A stretch of 61,606 bases of DNA from Candidatus Gastranaerophilales bacterium (GTDB lineage: Bacteria > Cyanobacteriota > Vampirovibrionia > Gastranaerophilales > Gastranaerophilaceae): positions 1 to 61,606 of the forward strand of contig CALVAK010000014.1 in NCBI GenBank assembly GCA_944325525.1, read 5' to 3'. Below, in pieces: positions 47,843 to 57,076 of the stretch (its first letter is position 1; the number at the start of each line of letters is the position of its first letter). A program made the translations under genes and the position numbers. Below the pieces are notes generated by a model, which had not been told where the DNA came from, ran no database searches, and saw nothing but the letters and a program-made list of their open reading frames with translations.

Positions 47843-49114
47843 CTAATTCATAACTCTCAATAAGTTATCTATATTCTTTATACAATCAGATTCTAGCATT
47901 TCTTTTAATGCCTTTTGAATATCCGATTCTTTGCTTATTTCAGTTATAACAACTATTTCAGCGGTATTATCCTCTTTTATACCGTTTTGCATTATAGTTG
48001 AAATATTAATATTATTTCTTCCGCATATTGTACCGATTATACCTATTGCACCGGGATTATTGCTTGCATTAATTGATATATAATATTCGTTATAAGTATC
48101 ACCTATTTCAATCTGCACAGCATTTTTATCATGGTGGCATATAGTCTGCGGAAGCGGCTTGTCAGAGGCCTCAAGTTCGGAAGCCAAAACAAGAATATCA
48201 CCTACAACGGAACTTGCCGTTGGTTCAGCACCTGCACCTGCACCAGTAAAAATTAAATCTCCGACAGGATATCCGGTCAACATTATTGAATTAGTTGCAT
48301 TATCTATTTTAGCAAGTAAATGCTTCTTCGAAACAAGCATAGGATGAACTCTTACATCTATCTTTCCATTTTCTAATACCTGTCCCATTGCTATAAGTTT
48401 TATTCTGTATCCTAATTCTTTTGCCGATTTAATATCCTGAGGTTTAATTTTTGTTATTCCCTCTCTATAAATTTTATCTATTGAAACTCTTTGATTAAAA
48501 GAAATTGTAGATAAAACAGAAATTTTATAAGCAGCATCAAAACCTTCAACATCACCAGTAGGATCTGTTTCGGCATATCCCAGCTCCTGTGCCTGTTTTA
48601 ATGCAACTTCATACGATAAGCCCTGTTCATGCATTTTTGTCAAAATATAATTTGTTGTTCCGTTTAAAATTGCTGCAATTTTAGTAATTTTATTAGCCGA
48701 TAATATTGTTTTTATAGGCATAATAATAGGAATTCCTCCGGCAACTGCAGCTTCATAAAGAATAACAACATTTTTTTCTTTTGCTAGACGAAATAATTCT
48801 TCGCCTTTTTTTGCAAGTAATTCTTTATTTGCCGTAATAATATGTTTACCATTTTTGATGGCAGTTTTAAGTAAATCAAATGCAGGATTTATACCGCCTG
48901 CAACTTCAACTACTACATCTATTTCAGGATTATTTACAATTTCCTCTGCATTGTCGGTTAAAAGATTTTGATTAAATCCTTCTATATTACGTTTTTTATT
49001 AATGTTTTTAACGGCTATTTTTTTTATTTCTATTTCTTTAAATGACTGCAATACCTTATATACACCGGTACCTACCGTTCCAAAACCAATTATTCCAGCT
49101 TTTAAATTTTTCAT
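47843..49114 (-). CDS. hom: Homoserine dehydrogenase with C-terminal ACT domain
   Basis: 423 aa. Rossmann start [42 protein letters not shown] and [16 protein letters not shown] (catalytic-domain start). [24 protein letters not shown] is diagnostic. The C-terminal ACT domain ([20 protein letters not shown]) is for threonine feedback. It reduces aspartate semialdehyde to homoserine. It is upstream of thrC in the same operon. Confidence 0.96.
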   Translation of the reverse strand: MKNLKAGIIGFGTVGTGVYKVLQSFKEIEIKKIAVKNINKKRNIEGFNQNLLTDNAEEIVNNPEIDVVVEVAGGINPAFDLLKTAIKNGKHIITANKELLAKKGEELFRLAKEKNVVILYEAAVAGGIPIIMPIKTILSANKITKIAAILNGTTNYILTKMHEQGLSYEVALKQAQELGYAETDPTGDVEGFDAAYKISVLSTISFNQRVSIDKIYREGITKIKPQDIKSAKELGYRIKLIAMGQVLENGKIDVRVHPMLVSKKHLLAKIDNATNSIMLTGYPVGDLIFTGAGAGAEPTASSVVGDILVLASELEASDKPLPQTICHHDKNAVQIEIGDTYNEYYISINASNNPGAIGIIGTICGRNNINISTIMQNGIKEDNTAEIVVITEISKESDIQKALKEMLESDCIKNIDNLLRVMN

Positions 49115-49299
49115 AATGTCTCCAGCATGTTTTACAGATAACTAAATTAAACCACAAGAATAAGTAAAAAACACTAGAAAAATAAGGAAATTTAAACAAT
49201 ACATTAAGAATTGTTACAAAAACAAAAAGTATTGAATTTCACCTTTTTCAAATGTTTTTATATAGATGTAAAACACGAAAAGATATTAGGAGGATAACA

Positions 49300-49530
49300 A
49301 TGAACGGTAATTATATTTCATTATTTGCAGCTCAGGGAAATGCAGGATATGTTTCATTGTTGTCATCAAAAAAAGGCGGCTGTGAAACAGCCGGCTCAGT
49401 TGCATCAACAACCACAACAAATCCTACAGTAGCATATCAAGGAGGGGAAACAGCAGGTTCTGTTGCATATTCCGGAGGATGTTCGTCTGGTTCATCTTCT
49501 GGCGGCGGTTCTTTTTCTGCTGTAGCTTAA
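49300..49530 (+). CDS. Small Gly/Ser-rich peptide, 76 aa
   Basis: The ATG at 49300 has an ideal AGGAGG Shine-Dalgarno (49288-49293) 6 bases before it, so longer upstream readings are rejected. It starts MNGNYISLFAAQG. GGCETAGSVA (residues 26-35) is repeated as GGETAGSVA (48-56), and the tail is SSGSSSGGG. Only two Cys are present (residues 28, 61). A Gly-Gly at residues 26-27 loosely recalls a double-glycine leader, but no peptidase transporter is nearby. A strong terminator follows directly. Highly translated; function unknown. Confidence 0.7.
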   Translation: MNGNYISLFAAQGNAGYVSLLSSKKGGCETAGSVASTTTTNPTVAYQGGETAGSVAYSGGCSSGSSSGGGSFSAVA

Positions 49531-49543
49531 CTTTACATAATTT

Positions 49544-49570
49544 AAAAAGATGCCATAAGGCATCTTTTTT
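49544..49570. terminator. Bidirectional terminator after the Gly/Ser-rich peptide gene
   Basis: A stem of 11 bases (AAAAAGATGCC at 49544-49554, complementary arm through 49570) with an ATAA loop and U-tract on both strands. It serves the peptide gene and the convergent zinc-ribbon gene. Confidence 0.85.
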
Positions 49571-49602
49571 ATTATTCAATATAATAATTATTATTTGAAT
49601 CG

Positions 49603-49890
49603 TTATTGCTGTTGTTGATTTTCTGCTTCTTTTATTGCAGCAAAACAATCTTTACAATAAACTTCCTTCCCTTCTATAGGTTTAAAAGGAACTTTTGTCT
49701 GACAGCCGCATTTTGAGCATGTTACTTCATACATTTTTCTTCTGTTCTTTTGTCTTCTTGTTTTTCTGCATTCAGGACAGCGTTTTGGCTTATTAACAAG
49801 ACCTCTTGATGCATAGAATTCCTGCTCACCTGCCGTAAACACAAATTCACTTCCGCAGTCTTCGCAAATAAGCTTTTCATCTTCGTACAT
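49603..49890 (-). CDS. Zinc-ribbon protein, two CxxC pairs modules, 95 aa
   Basis: The N-terminal half, LICEDCGSEFVFTAGEQEFYASRG with RCPECRKTRR, matches the zinc-ribbon domain often annotated as 'probable zinc-binding'. The C-terminal half has CSKCGCQTKVPFKP and YCKDC, a second four-Cys ribbon, and a Gln tail. This double-ribbon type is widespread in bacteria with no proven function; nucleic-acid binding is plausible. AAGGAG precedes the ATG. Confidence 0.85.
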   Translation of the reverse strand: MYEDEKLICEDCGSEFVFTAGEQEFYASRGLVNKPKRCPECRKTRRQKNRRKMYEVTCSKCGCQTKVPFKPIEGKEVYCKDCFAAIKEAENQQQQ

Positions 49891-50135
49891 TTTGGTTTTC
49901 TCCTTAGTTCTGGTTGTACTTATAAATAATCTTCGTCAATCTTTGAAATTACAAACATAATTATTTATAAAAGTTATTGTATAATTATACAAGGAAATTA
50001 GCAAGAATAATTAAATTATCCGATTATTGCATATAATATTAAGATATGTAAAAAAAATAATTTTTCTGACTGTCATATAGCAATAATATTGTTTTAGGAT
50101 ATTTATGATTAAGGGTATGTTTCTGTGAGGAATCA

Positions 50136-51251
50136 ATGGTCTATTCTTTAGGGATTCAAAATCAAAATATTAATACATTAAGAAAACAAGTTTCTTTTGG
50201 TAAAGAAGACAAAAAAAGCAAATGTGAAAATAAAGACAGGCTTTTAATTGAAGAAAAAAAGAAACATCCTGTATCCACTGCTGTCAAAATACAAACCGAT
50301 AAGCTTGTAAATGCGTTTACAAAATATCCGCAAAAAGGACTTGAAGGCAGTAAGAACGCTAACTTTTACGAGTTCTTAACAATGGGAACTGTTCCTTATT
50401 TAATAGGCAGTGCTGCCATGATAAGCGTTTTTAATTTAGCAAGTAAATTCTTCAGCACACCCGATGCTGTAAGTGCCTGTAAACTTGGCAAAAAAATGGG
50501 CATCGGTGTTATTGCATACGGAATTTTAAAGAACATATCTAAAAAATTTATAGAAGTTCCGGTTAATTTAAGGTACGGAATAGATGTAAATTTACCATAT
50601 AAAAAAGTAATTAATGAATTACCCGAAGAAAGAAATAAAGATAACCTGGTTAGTTATGAATATCATAAAGCCTATGAGAGTGTTGACTTTCCCCGTTGGG
50701 ACTTATTCTATGATAATGAGGCTTACGGGAAAGAAAGAACTGCATACTACAAACAGGTCGGCAAAAAAATGGGCATAAGCGATGAAGATTTAGAGCATGC
50801 CGATCAAAAAGTAAAACCTTTAATAAAAGAGAAATTAATCCAAACGAAATTATTTTCAACACTCTCTTCATACTTCTGGGCTGCAACCGGTGTAGGCATT
50901 GCAATGCAAAAGCCGTGGGAAAATATGACATTAAATCCAAAGAAAAGAATTTTAAATTATAAAAATTATAAACAAGCAGTTAAACAGGCCGGTGATAAAG
51001 CAAAAAATGTTGCAAAATATGAAAATATATTCAAAGAATTCGGCAAAAATTTTGTTAAGAGTTTTAAAGAATTTATCAATAATGAACGGAAAAGCTTGAG
51101 AATAGCCGGACGTACTTTATTTGGAGCAGCTGTAGGTTTAACCTTATTAGGCAATTTTGTAACACTTTTAAACTTTAATAAAGGTAAGGGGTCAAGAGAA
51201 AAAGCAGCAGTTTCTCTGATTGATGAAAGTAAAGAAAAGGTAGTATGTTAG
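50136..51251 (+). CDS. Membrane protein, paralogue of next gene, N-terminal VSFGK motif (371 aa)
   Basis: Residues 1-25 are polar, then the tag VSFGKED (19-25), then charged. Hydrophobic segments lie at ~87-105, ~119-135, ~240-260 and ~330-350. The core shares a pattern with the 778-aa neighbour: a hydrophobic segment, a Pro-x-x-Leu-Arg-x-Gly-x-Asp loop (VPVNLRYGIDVNLPY), an aromatic/acidic stretch, and a helix before KPWENM. No known family. GAGGAA Shine-Dalgarno. The stop is directly followed by the next start (1-bp gap). Confidence 0.8.
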   Translation: MVYSLGIQNQNINTLRKQVSFGKEDKKSKCENKDRLLIEEKKKHPVSTAVKIQTDKLVNAFTKYPQKGLEGSKNANFYEFLTMGTVPYLIGSAAMISVFNLASKFFSTPDAVSACKLGKKMGIGVIAYGILKNISKKFIEVPVNLRYGIDVNLPYKKVINELPEERNKDNLVSYEYHKAYESVDFPRWDLFYDNEAYGKERTAYYKQVGKKMGISDEDLEHADQKVKPLIKEKLIQTKLFSTLSSYFWAATGVGIAMQKPWENMTLNPKKRILNYKNYKQAVKQAGDKAKNVAKYENIFKEFGKNFVKSFKEFINNERKSLRIAGRTLFGAAVGLTLLGNFVTLLNFNKGKGSREKAAVSLIDESKEKVVC

Positions 51252-51252
51252 T

Positions 51253-53589
51253 ATGACTAATGTTTTAAATGCAATAGTTTCAAATAAAGTGCCGGAGTCT
51301 ATAAACAACGGTAATACTCCTTCTTTTACTTATAATACTTACAATAGTGAAGGAAAAATAAGACCGTTAGATTACAAAGGCAAATTACTTCCTTCAAAAA
51401 TATTCGGTTCTCCGGTTGAATATGCAAAAGATTTAAAACAAGATGTATTAAATATAGGAAAAGCAGTTAAAGGAAGAGCAAATGATCATGAGCTAGGAAG
51501 AATAAATGATCTTGCGATGAAAATGGGTTCTTTAGGTCTTGCTGCATACTTATTTGTCAAAAACCCGCTCAAATTAAGCAAAGCAATGGAATTTGCAGGA
51601 TTCGGCACATTCTTTGCTTCAATGGCTTTATGGCCTAAACTAGCAATTCAACTGCCTTTGAAATTAAGAACCGGTGTTGATATTCATCAAAAATATATTG
51701 ACTCTCAAGGCAGAAAGAAAATGCTGCATCAGGATCCTCAATACGATTTAACCGATTTATATACAAGAGAAGACCTTGACAGAATGGGAGAAAAACTTCA
51801 CGTCAATGAAAATCTTCCAGATAGAGATAATTTTATTAAGCAAAGAGCCAAAAAAACAGCAGTACAGGGAAACACAATGTGGATGCTGACTTCAGGGTTT
51901 GCAACACCGATATTAAGTGCTTTAATGTGTAACAGGCTCGAAAAACCAATAGGAAAAGCTATTGAATGTTATGAAAACATTTCTTCGTCAATTGCAATGA
52001 AAAAAGATACTCAATCAGGATTTATTGCAAGATTAAAACAAAAATTAGCTGATAAGTCCCTGGAAAAGTTTATTCAGTCAAATTCAGACAAAATTATGGA
52101 CGAAAAATTAATTCATGAATTATCTGAAAGACTTAGTAAAAATGTAAACTCTGCAAGTTTTCAGGATGCAGTTGCCGAAGAACTAAAATTGTTAAAAAAC
52201 AATATAGCTTTTGATGAAAATTTTGTAAAAGAAGCAGTCAGAGGAAAAATTCCTCAGGATTTATTCACATCTTTGACAGACAAACAAAAAACATTGCTTG
52301 ATAAAGCAATAAAAGAAGGATCAACAAGAAGCATTTCCGATATACTTGCAAATGCTGCATCAAGCAGTAAACATGAACAAATGAATTTAAGAAAATCTTT
52401 ATATGATTTATTAGAAAGAGCAAAGAAAACTCAAGAAACACCAAAGCTCTCACAAGTTACAGATAATGTAAAAGCTCTATACTCTTCAGTAGCAAGATTT
52501 GCCGCAGAAAAATCAGTTCTCGACAGATTTATTGATGCAAGAATAGGTGATAAATCAGGAACATATATAGCAAATCAATGGAATAGAGTTGGAGAAACTT
52601 TAATTAAATCACTGCATCTTAACTCAAAAGAACTAAAAGCATTATCTCAGGGTAATATGGATGTAATGAGAGAAAAATTAATTCAGCTTGCTGTAGATGA
52701 AAATTTATATAATAAAGCAATGAGCGATTTAATGAAATTAATTTATGAATACGAACAAAAAACAGGTTCAGAAAAATTCACATCAATAATAGGAAGCAAA
52801 GCAAAAGAAATATGTACCCGTGCAAGCCAGAATATGAGAGAAAACGGTTTTGAAAAAATTGCAGATAAGGTTTCTTCTTCATCTATAAAGGGAACTATTG
52901 AAAATACAATAAATGTTAATGCGGCAGAAAGAGTTTCCGGTGCAAAATCTTCTTTCTACAGATTAATTCAAGCACTGGATATGTTTAAAATAATAAAAGA
53001 TAACAATTTTACTGCAAAAATCCAGAGTGCATTAAGTGACAACGGGCTTGATTCACAAAACCATGAAAGAATAGAATATCTTACAAAACAGCTTGAAAAG
53101 ATTGTAATGTCTGCCACATCAACAGATTATACAGAAAAGTTCAAAACAGCAGGATTCAAGTTAACAGAAAAAGAATATAAAATATTAATGGGCATTCTTT
53201 GTGAACCTACAGAAAAAAATATTACAAGAAATATGAACAGTTATATTAACGAAGAAGAATTCTGCAAAGGATTAAATGCATATAAAGATGAGTTTATGAG
53301 CAAAGTTGCAAACTGGCAGAACAATATGACAAAAGAATTATCAAGACGTACAGTAACAGGAGCAACAAACGGAGCAAATGCGGTAGAAAGAAACAATCTT
53401 GTAGGAAAACCGATTGCATCAATGATTCAAGATATAGCAAAACAAACATACAATTCACAAAAATGGCTTAAGATATTTGGCGGAGCAATGGCTGTATTAA
53501 CGGCAGTTACACTAACTGCAGGTTTATTTATGGGCAGAAAAAGCAAAATAGAAAAACAGGTAGAAAAAGAAAGCATTAAAAATGGCTAA
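51253..53589 (+). CDS. Membrane protein, 778 aa, paralogue of previous gene with long C-terminal extension
   Basis: The N-terminus is polar with PSFTYNTY (residues 23-30). Hydrophobic segments are at ~93-105, ~115-135 and ~215-232, and one near the C-terminus (~750-770, AVLTAVTLTAGLFMG). The loop PLKLRTGVDIHQKYID and the KKTAVQGNTMWMLTSGF helix parallel the 371-aa protein. The middle ~500 residues are helical and charged with no named domain. It overlaps the GH13 gene by 8 bp. Probably a membrane-bound partner of the enzyme. Confidence 0.8.
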   Translation: MTNVLNAIVSNKVPESINNGNTPSFTYNTYNSEGKIRPLDYKGKLLPSKIFGSPVEYAKDLKQDVLNIGKAVKGRANDHELGRINDLAMKMGSLGLAAYLFVKNPLKLSKAMEFAGFGTFFASMALWPKLAIQLPLKLRTGVDIHQKYIDSQGRKKMLHQDPQYDLTDLYTREDLDRMGEKLHVNENLPDRDNFIKQRAKKTAVQGNTMWMLTSGFATPILSALMCNRLEKPIGKAIECYENISSSIAMKKDTQSGFIARLKQKLADKSLEKFIQSNSDKIMDEKLIHELSERLSKNVNSASFQDAVAEELKLLKNNIAFDENFVKEAVRGKIPQDLFTSLTDKQKTLLDKAIKEGSTRSISDILANAASSSKHEQMNLRKSLYDLLERAKKTQETPKLSQVTDNVKALYSSVARFAAEKSVLDRFIDARIGDKSGTYIANQWNRVGETLIKSLHLNSKELKALSQGNMDVMREKLIQLAVDENLYNKAMSDLMKLIYEYEQKTGSEKFTSIIGSKAKEICTRASQNMRENGFEKIADKVSSSSIKGTIENTINVNAAERVSGAKSSFYRLIQALDMFKIIKDNNFTAKIQSALSDNGLDSQNHERIEYLTKQLEKIVMSATSTDYTEKFKTAGFKLTEKEYKILMGILCEPTEKNITRNMNSYINEEEFCKGLNAYKDEFMSKVANWQNNMTKELSRRTVTGATNGANAVERNNLVGKPIASMIQDIAKQTYNSQKWLKIFGGAMAVLTAVTLTAGLFMGRKSKIEKQVEKESIKNG

Positions 53590-55330
53590 TTATATTGACA
53601 AATACATACAAATAGCACCTTCAACACCGGTACAAAAAGTACCGGAGCCTACTTCTGTAATTGCTTCAACTCAAACATCAGAACAAAGAAAAATTCAGCC
53701 TATAGGCACAAACATACTGGAAAAATTTCTTCAAAATCAGAGTTTAATTGCAACACCTGCAGTTACCTCAACAAGCGGCAATTCAAATGTATTAAATTAT
53801 AAAAATACACTAAAGACAAAATTTAAAAATAATGATGCCCAAATTCTGGGAATAATTATGAGAAACTTTGGTGCAAAGGACTTAACCGGAAATCAATTGC
53901 TTCGTGACGGAGATATAAAAGGTAATTTCAATAATGCCGTTGAAAGACTTGATGAAATAAAAAATCTTGGAATAAACACCCTGCATGTTCTTCCAGTAAA
54001 TCCGCCCGGCAAACAAAATGCAATGGGAACAGCAGGTTCTGTATATGCACCGTCTGATTTCCTGAAAATTGATCCAGCATTAGATGACCCGAACGATCCT
54101 CGTGATGTAAAAGAAGAATTCAGAAACTTCATAAATGAATGTCATAAGCGTGGAATAAGCGTAATGCTCGATTTGCCGAGTTGTGCTTCTTATGATTTAT
54201 TTAAAGCAAGACCTGATTTAATGGCATTTGAAAAAGACGGAACTCCTAAAACTCCCGGCGGCTGGAATGATATCAGAATGTTTGAACCCTGGAAAGACGA
54301 AACAAAACGAGAGTTAAATCCGGCATTAATTCAAATGCATAAAGACTTTGTTGATATGTGTATAGATCTCGGAGTTGACGGCATCCGTGCCGATGTTTCA
54401 AGAACAAAACCAACCGAATTCTGGGATATTTTAATTAACTATTCACATGAAAAAGACCCTGAATTTGGCTGGCTGGCAGAAAGTTACACTTATGAAGATG
54501 CATCACCTCAATTAAATATGGATTATGACAGACCCCAGGATGCACTTAGAGCCGGATTTGACTGCTACTACGGACAATATCACAATTTTTATGACTGGAC
54601 AAAAGCCCAGGATCTTATAAATTATGTAAAAGAAAATATAAATATGTCTCACGAACTTGAATCTGGAAAATCATTAATTGGATCTTTCGGTACTCATGAT
54701 GACATTTCAATCATGAATCATGGCGGAGTAATATTTACAAATCTTGTATCAGGCATTCAAGCAACACTGCCAATGTTAAACCCATACTATTTTGACGGTT
54801 ATCAGTCAGGTGACGATTATATATATGATTTTGAAGGAACAACCGATTCACAAACAAATACAGATTCCGAAGAATGTACACTGCACAGAGGCAAACCTGA
54901 TATATTCAATTTCTCACGTCCTTTAATAGGAGATCATCCCGAATGCGGAGATTTTATGAAAAATACTTTAGACATAAGAGATAATGAAAAATACCATGAC
55001 ATTTTAACAAAAGGTTCTTTCATTCCACTTAATGTCTATAAAAATGGTGAAGATCAGATAATAGCTTTTGCAAGACATTTTAATGGCAGAACACTTCTCG
55101 TTATTGCCAATAGAGATGTTAACGCAAGACAAGGCGGAAGTATTGAAGTACCAGGTTTAAAAGAATCGCAGAAACTGACTAACTTATTCAAATCCTATGG
55201 TGATAATTCAATTTTGCAGGCTGAAAACGGGAAAATAAATGTTGATTTAGGTCCCGGAAGAGTTCATTTATTTGAAATTGACACTCCGGATATTGAAAAT
55301 TCCGGTCTTGAAGTACTAAAACAAAACTAA
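53582..55330 (+). CDS. GH13-family glycosidase/transferase, GlgE-like core, 582 aa
   Basis: The first ~75 residues are Pro/Thr/Ser/Gln-rich (APSTPVQKVPEPTSV) with no signal peptide. The TIM barrel begins near residue 88. Region II is GIRADVSRTKPTEFW (nucleophile Asp ~residue 269), region III WLAESYTY (acid/base Glu ~300), and region IV GTHDD (~370). Region I reads MLDLPSCAS, so the usual Asn-His is missing. The RTKPxxFW stretch resembles GlgE maltosyltransferases (GH13_3). A C-terminal beta domain ends the protein. It likely acts on alpha-glucans in the cytoplasm or beside the membrane; the exact activity is unknown. Confidence 0.85.
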   Translation: MANYIDKYIQIAPSTPVQKVPEPTSVIASTQTSEQRKIQPIGTNILEKFLQNQSLIATPAVTSTSGNSNVLNYKNTLKTKFKNNDAQILGIIMRNFGAKDLTGNQLLRDGDIKGNFNNAVERLDEIKNLGINTLHVLPVNPPGKQNAMGTAGSVYAPSDFLKIDPALDDPNDPRDVKEEFRNFINECHKRGISVMLDLPSCASYDLFKARPDLMAFEKDGTPKTPGGWNDIRMFEPWKDETKRELNPALIQMHKDFVDMCIDLGVDGIRADVSRTKPTEFWDILINYSHEKDPEFGWLAESYTYEDASPQLNMDYDRPQDALRAGFDCYYGQYHNFYDWTKAQDLINYVKENINMSHELESGKSLIGSFGTHDDISIMNHGGVIFTNLVSGIQATLPMLNPYYFDGYQSGDDYIYDFEGTTDSQTNTDSEECTLHRGKPDIFNFSRPLIGDHPECGDFMKNTLDIRDNEKYHDILTKGSFIPLNVYKNGEDQIIAFARHFNGRTLLVIANRDVNARQGGSIEVPGLKESQKLTNLFKSYGDNSILQAENGKINVDLGPGRVHLFEIDTPDIENSGLEVLKQN

Positions 55331-55346
55331 CAAGCAGGTTTTAATT

Positions 55347-55679
55347 ATGCAAGTTTCATTTAATTCTAATATATATAATAAAACATCATTTAAAGCTGCG
55401 GAACAAAAAACATCTGCGAGCAGGAAAAAATACACTGAAAAACAAATACTGACAGCAAAAACAAAAAAAGCAATATCTGAGTGTGTTGTTGTGACATTAG
55501 GTGTCAGTATATTATATTTTGCCTTTAAGCGAAAATTTAAAATAGATAAAGCAATAAGACTTGAAGAAGCTGCAAAACAGCTCAAAGAGAACCATGATAA
55601 GCATACACAGAAAAACAGAGAAGCTTTCTTAGCGAACATGAAATCTCTTAAATCTCTATTAAATAAGGCTGAGCCCTGA
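55347..55679 (+). CDS. Small single-pass membrane protein, 110 aa, two SF motifs
   Basis: Begins MQVSFNSNIYNKTSFKAAEQ, with Ser-Phe twice (4-5 and 14-15). One transmembrane helix spans ~45-62 (CVVVTLGVSILYFAF), followed by a basic KRKFK stop-transfer segment and a charged coiled-coil tail. It starts 16 bp after the GH13 gene and is the last gene of the cassette. The final 21 bp overlap the convergent deoC. No family is recognised. Confidence 0.75.
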   Translation: MQVSFNSNIYNKTSFKAAEQKTSASRKKYTEKQILTAKTKKAISECVVVTLGVSILYFAFKRKFKIDKAIRLEEAAKQLKENHDKHTQKNREAFLANMKSLKSLLNKAEP

Positions 55680-56303
55680 ACTTGTTCCAAGCCTGTCAGC
55701 TCCGGCTTGAATAAGCATAATTGCCTGTTCTCCTGTCTTTATTCCACCTGATGCTTTTATTTTTACATTAGTATTTTTTAATGTTTCCGCCATTATTCTT
55801 ACATCTTCAACCTGAGCACCTTTTCCGTTCTTTACAAAACCTGTTGATGTTTTGGCGAAATCTGCTTTTGCATTTTTTATAATTTCGCAGACTTCTTTTA
55901 TTTCTTCTTTTGTTAGTAAATCAGTTTCAATTATTACTTTTAACGGTATTTCTCCGATTGCTTTTTTTACTGTTTCTATATCTTTTTTCACATAATCATA
56001 TTCACGATTTTTTACTGCCTGTATCGAAACAACCATATCTATTTCATCAGCACCATTTTCAACAGCTTTAAGTGCTTCAAAAGCTTTAACTTCACTTAAA
56101 GAAGCACCTAAAGGAAACCCAACAACCGTAACAACTATAACATCTGTATTTTTTAAATATTCTTTTGCTTTTTTTACATTTATTCCGTTTACACAAACTC
56201 CTTTAAAATTATATTTTTTTGCTTCTTCAAACAGATTTATAAGCTCTGCATTTGTCGCATCCGGCTTTAAAAGAGTATGTTCTATATATTGTGCTATATT
56301 CAT
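55659..56303 (-). CDS. deoC: Deoxyribose-phosphate aldolase
   Basis: 214 aa. It starts IAQYIEHTLLKPDAT. VVGFPLGASLSEVKAFEALKAVENGADEIDMV carries the substrate Asp, VKVIIETDLLTKEEI the proton relay region, and FAKTSTGFVKNG the Schiff-base Lys. It splits 2-deoxyribose-5-phosphate to acetaldehyde and glyceraldehyde-3-phosphate for deoxynucleoside use. It is 2 bp after recO. Confidence 0.96.
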   Translation of the reverse strand: MNIAQYIEHTLLKPDATNAELINLFEEAKKYNFKGVCVNGINVKKAKEYLKNTDVIVVTVVGFPLGASLSEVKAFEALKAVENGADEIDMVVSIQAVKNREYDYVKKDIETVKKAIGEIPLKVIIETDLLTKEEIKEVCEIIKNAKADFAKTSTGFVKNGKGAQVEDVRIMAETLKNTNVKIKASGGIKTGEQAIMLIQAGADRLGTSSGLSLI

Positions 56304-56305
56304 AT

Positions 56306-57070
56306 TTACCTTATACTTTCGAGTATTTTTGTAGTTTTAAACTTTTTCGGAGAATAATATTCTATATAATTCTTTAAAAGATTAATACAAATATCACAAA
56401 CTTTTTCAGTTACCAAATCATCATACTTAGTAGTAGTATTAAATTCTTCTTTTGATAAAGTATCTAAAAACTCTGATATTTTATAAGGAATTTTAACCTT
56501 TTTGACAATATCCTCCGCACAATCCGCACAAAGAATTCCTCCTGTTTCAATTGAAAAATATATTTCTTTTTCATCAGGAACTTTCATGCATTTTACACAT
56601 TTTTCAAGTTCAAGCGAGTAACCTGTTATATTCATTATTTTAAGCTGAAATCTTAATAAATACAGCATTATTTGCTCTTTTTCTTTTAGACCTGATATTT
56701 TATCAAGAAATGAATAAAATAAATTATAAATTTCTTCGCTGTTCGGATCATTTTCAATTCCGAAATTAGCAACTATTTCTCCTGCATACATTGCATAAAA
56801 AAGTTTATTCATATCATGCCTGAGGTTAAAAAATGTATTTAAAGCCTCCGCCTGACATATTGTATCCAAATTTCTTCCTTTATTAATCATCAATTTATTT
56901 GCAACGAGCATATCCATCCTGCCGCCGAGCTTACTTGTTGTCTTTTTTATACCTTTTGCAATACCTTTTATAAGCCCTTTTTCCTTTGAATACATAACAA
57001 TAATCTTATCAGCCTCGCTGATACTATATGATTTCAGATTTATAACATTTGTTGTAAATTGTTCTTTCAT
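56306..57070 (-). CDS. recO: DNA repair protein RecO
   Basis: 254 aa. An OB-fold N-terminus (INLKSYSISEADKIIVMYSKEKGLIKGIAKG), a helical middle, and a zinc site CVKCMKV ... CADCAED in the C-terminal half. It works with RecF and RecR to load RecA onto SSB-coated gaps; recF is in this window too. It lies between pilT and deoC with 6- and 2-bp gaps. Confidence 0.93.
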   Translation of the reverse strand: MKEQFTTNVINLKSYSISEADKIIVMYSKEKGLIKGIAKGIKKTTSKLGGRMDMLVANKLMINKGRNLDTICQAEALNTFFNLRHDMNKLFYAMYAGEIVANFGIENDPNSEEIYNLFYSFLDKISGLKEKEQIMLYLLRFQLKIMNITGYSLELEKCVKCMKVPDEKEIYFSIETGGILCADCAEDIVKKVKIPYKISEFLDTLSKEEFNTTTKYDDLVTEKVCDICINLLKNYIEYYSPKKFKTTKILESIR

Positions 57071-57076
57071 AACAGT

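Noticed and set aside
49300..49530. Firm call as a bacteriocin precursor
   Set aside because: The double-glycine leader match is loose and no transporter, immunity or modifying gene is next to it.
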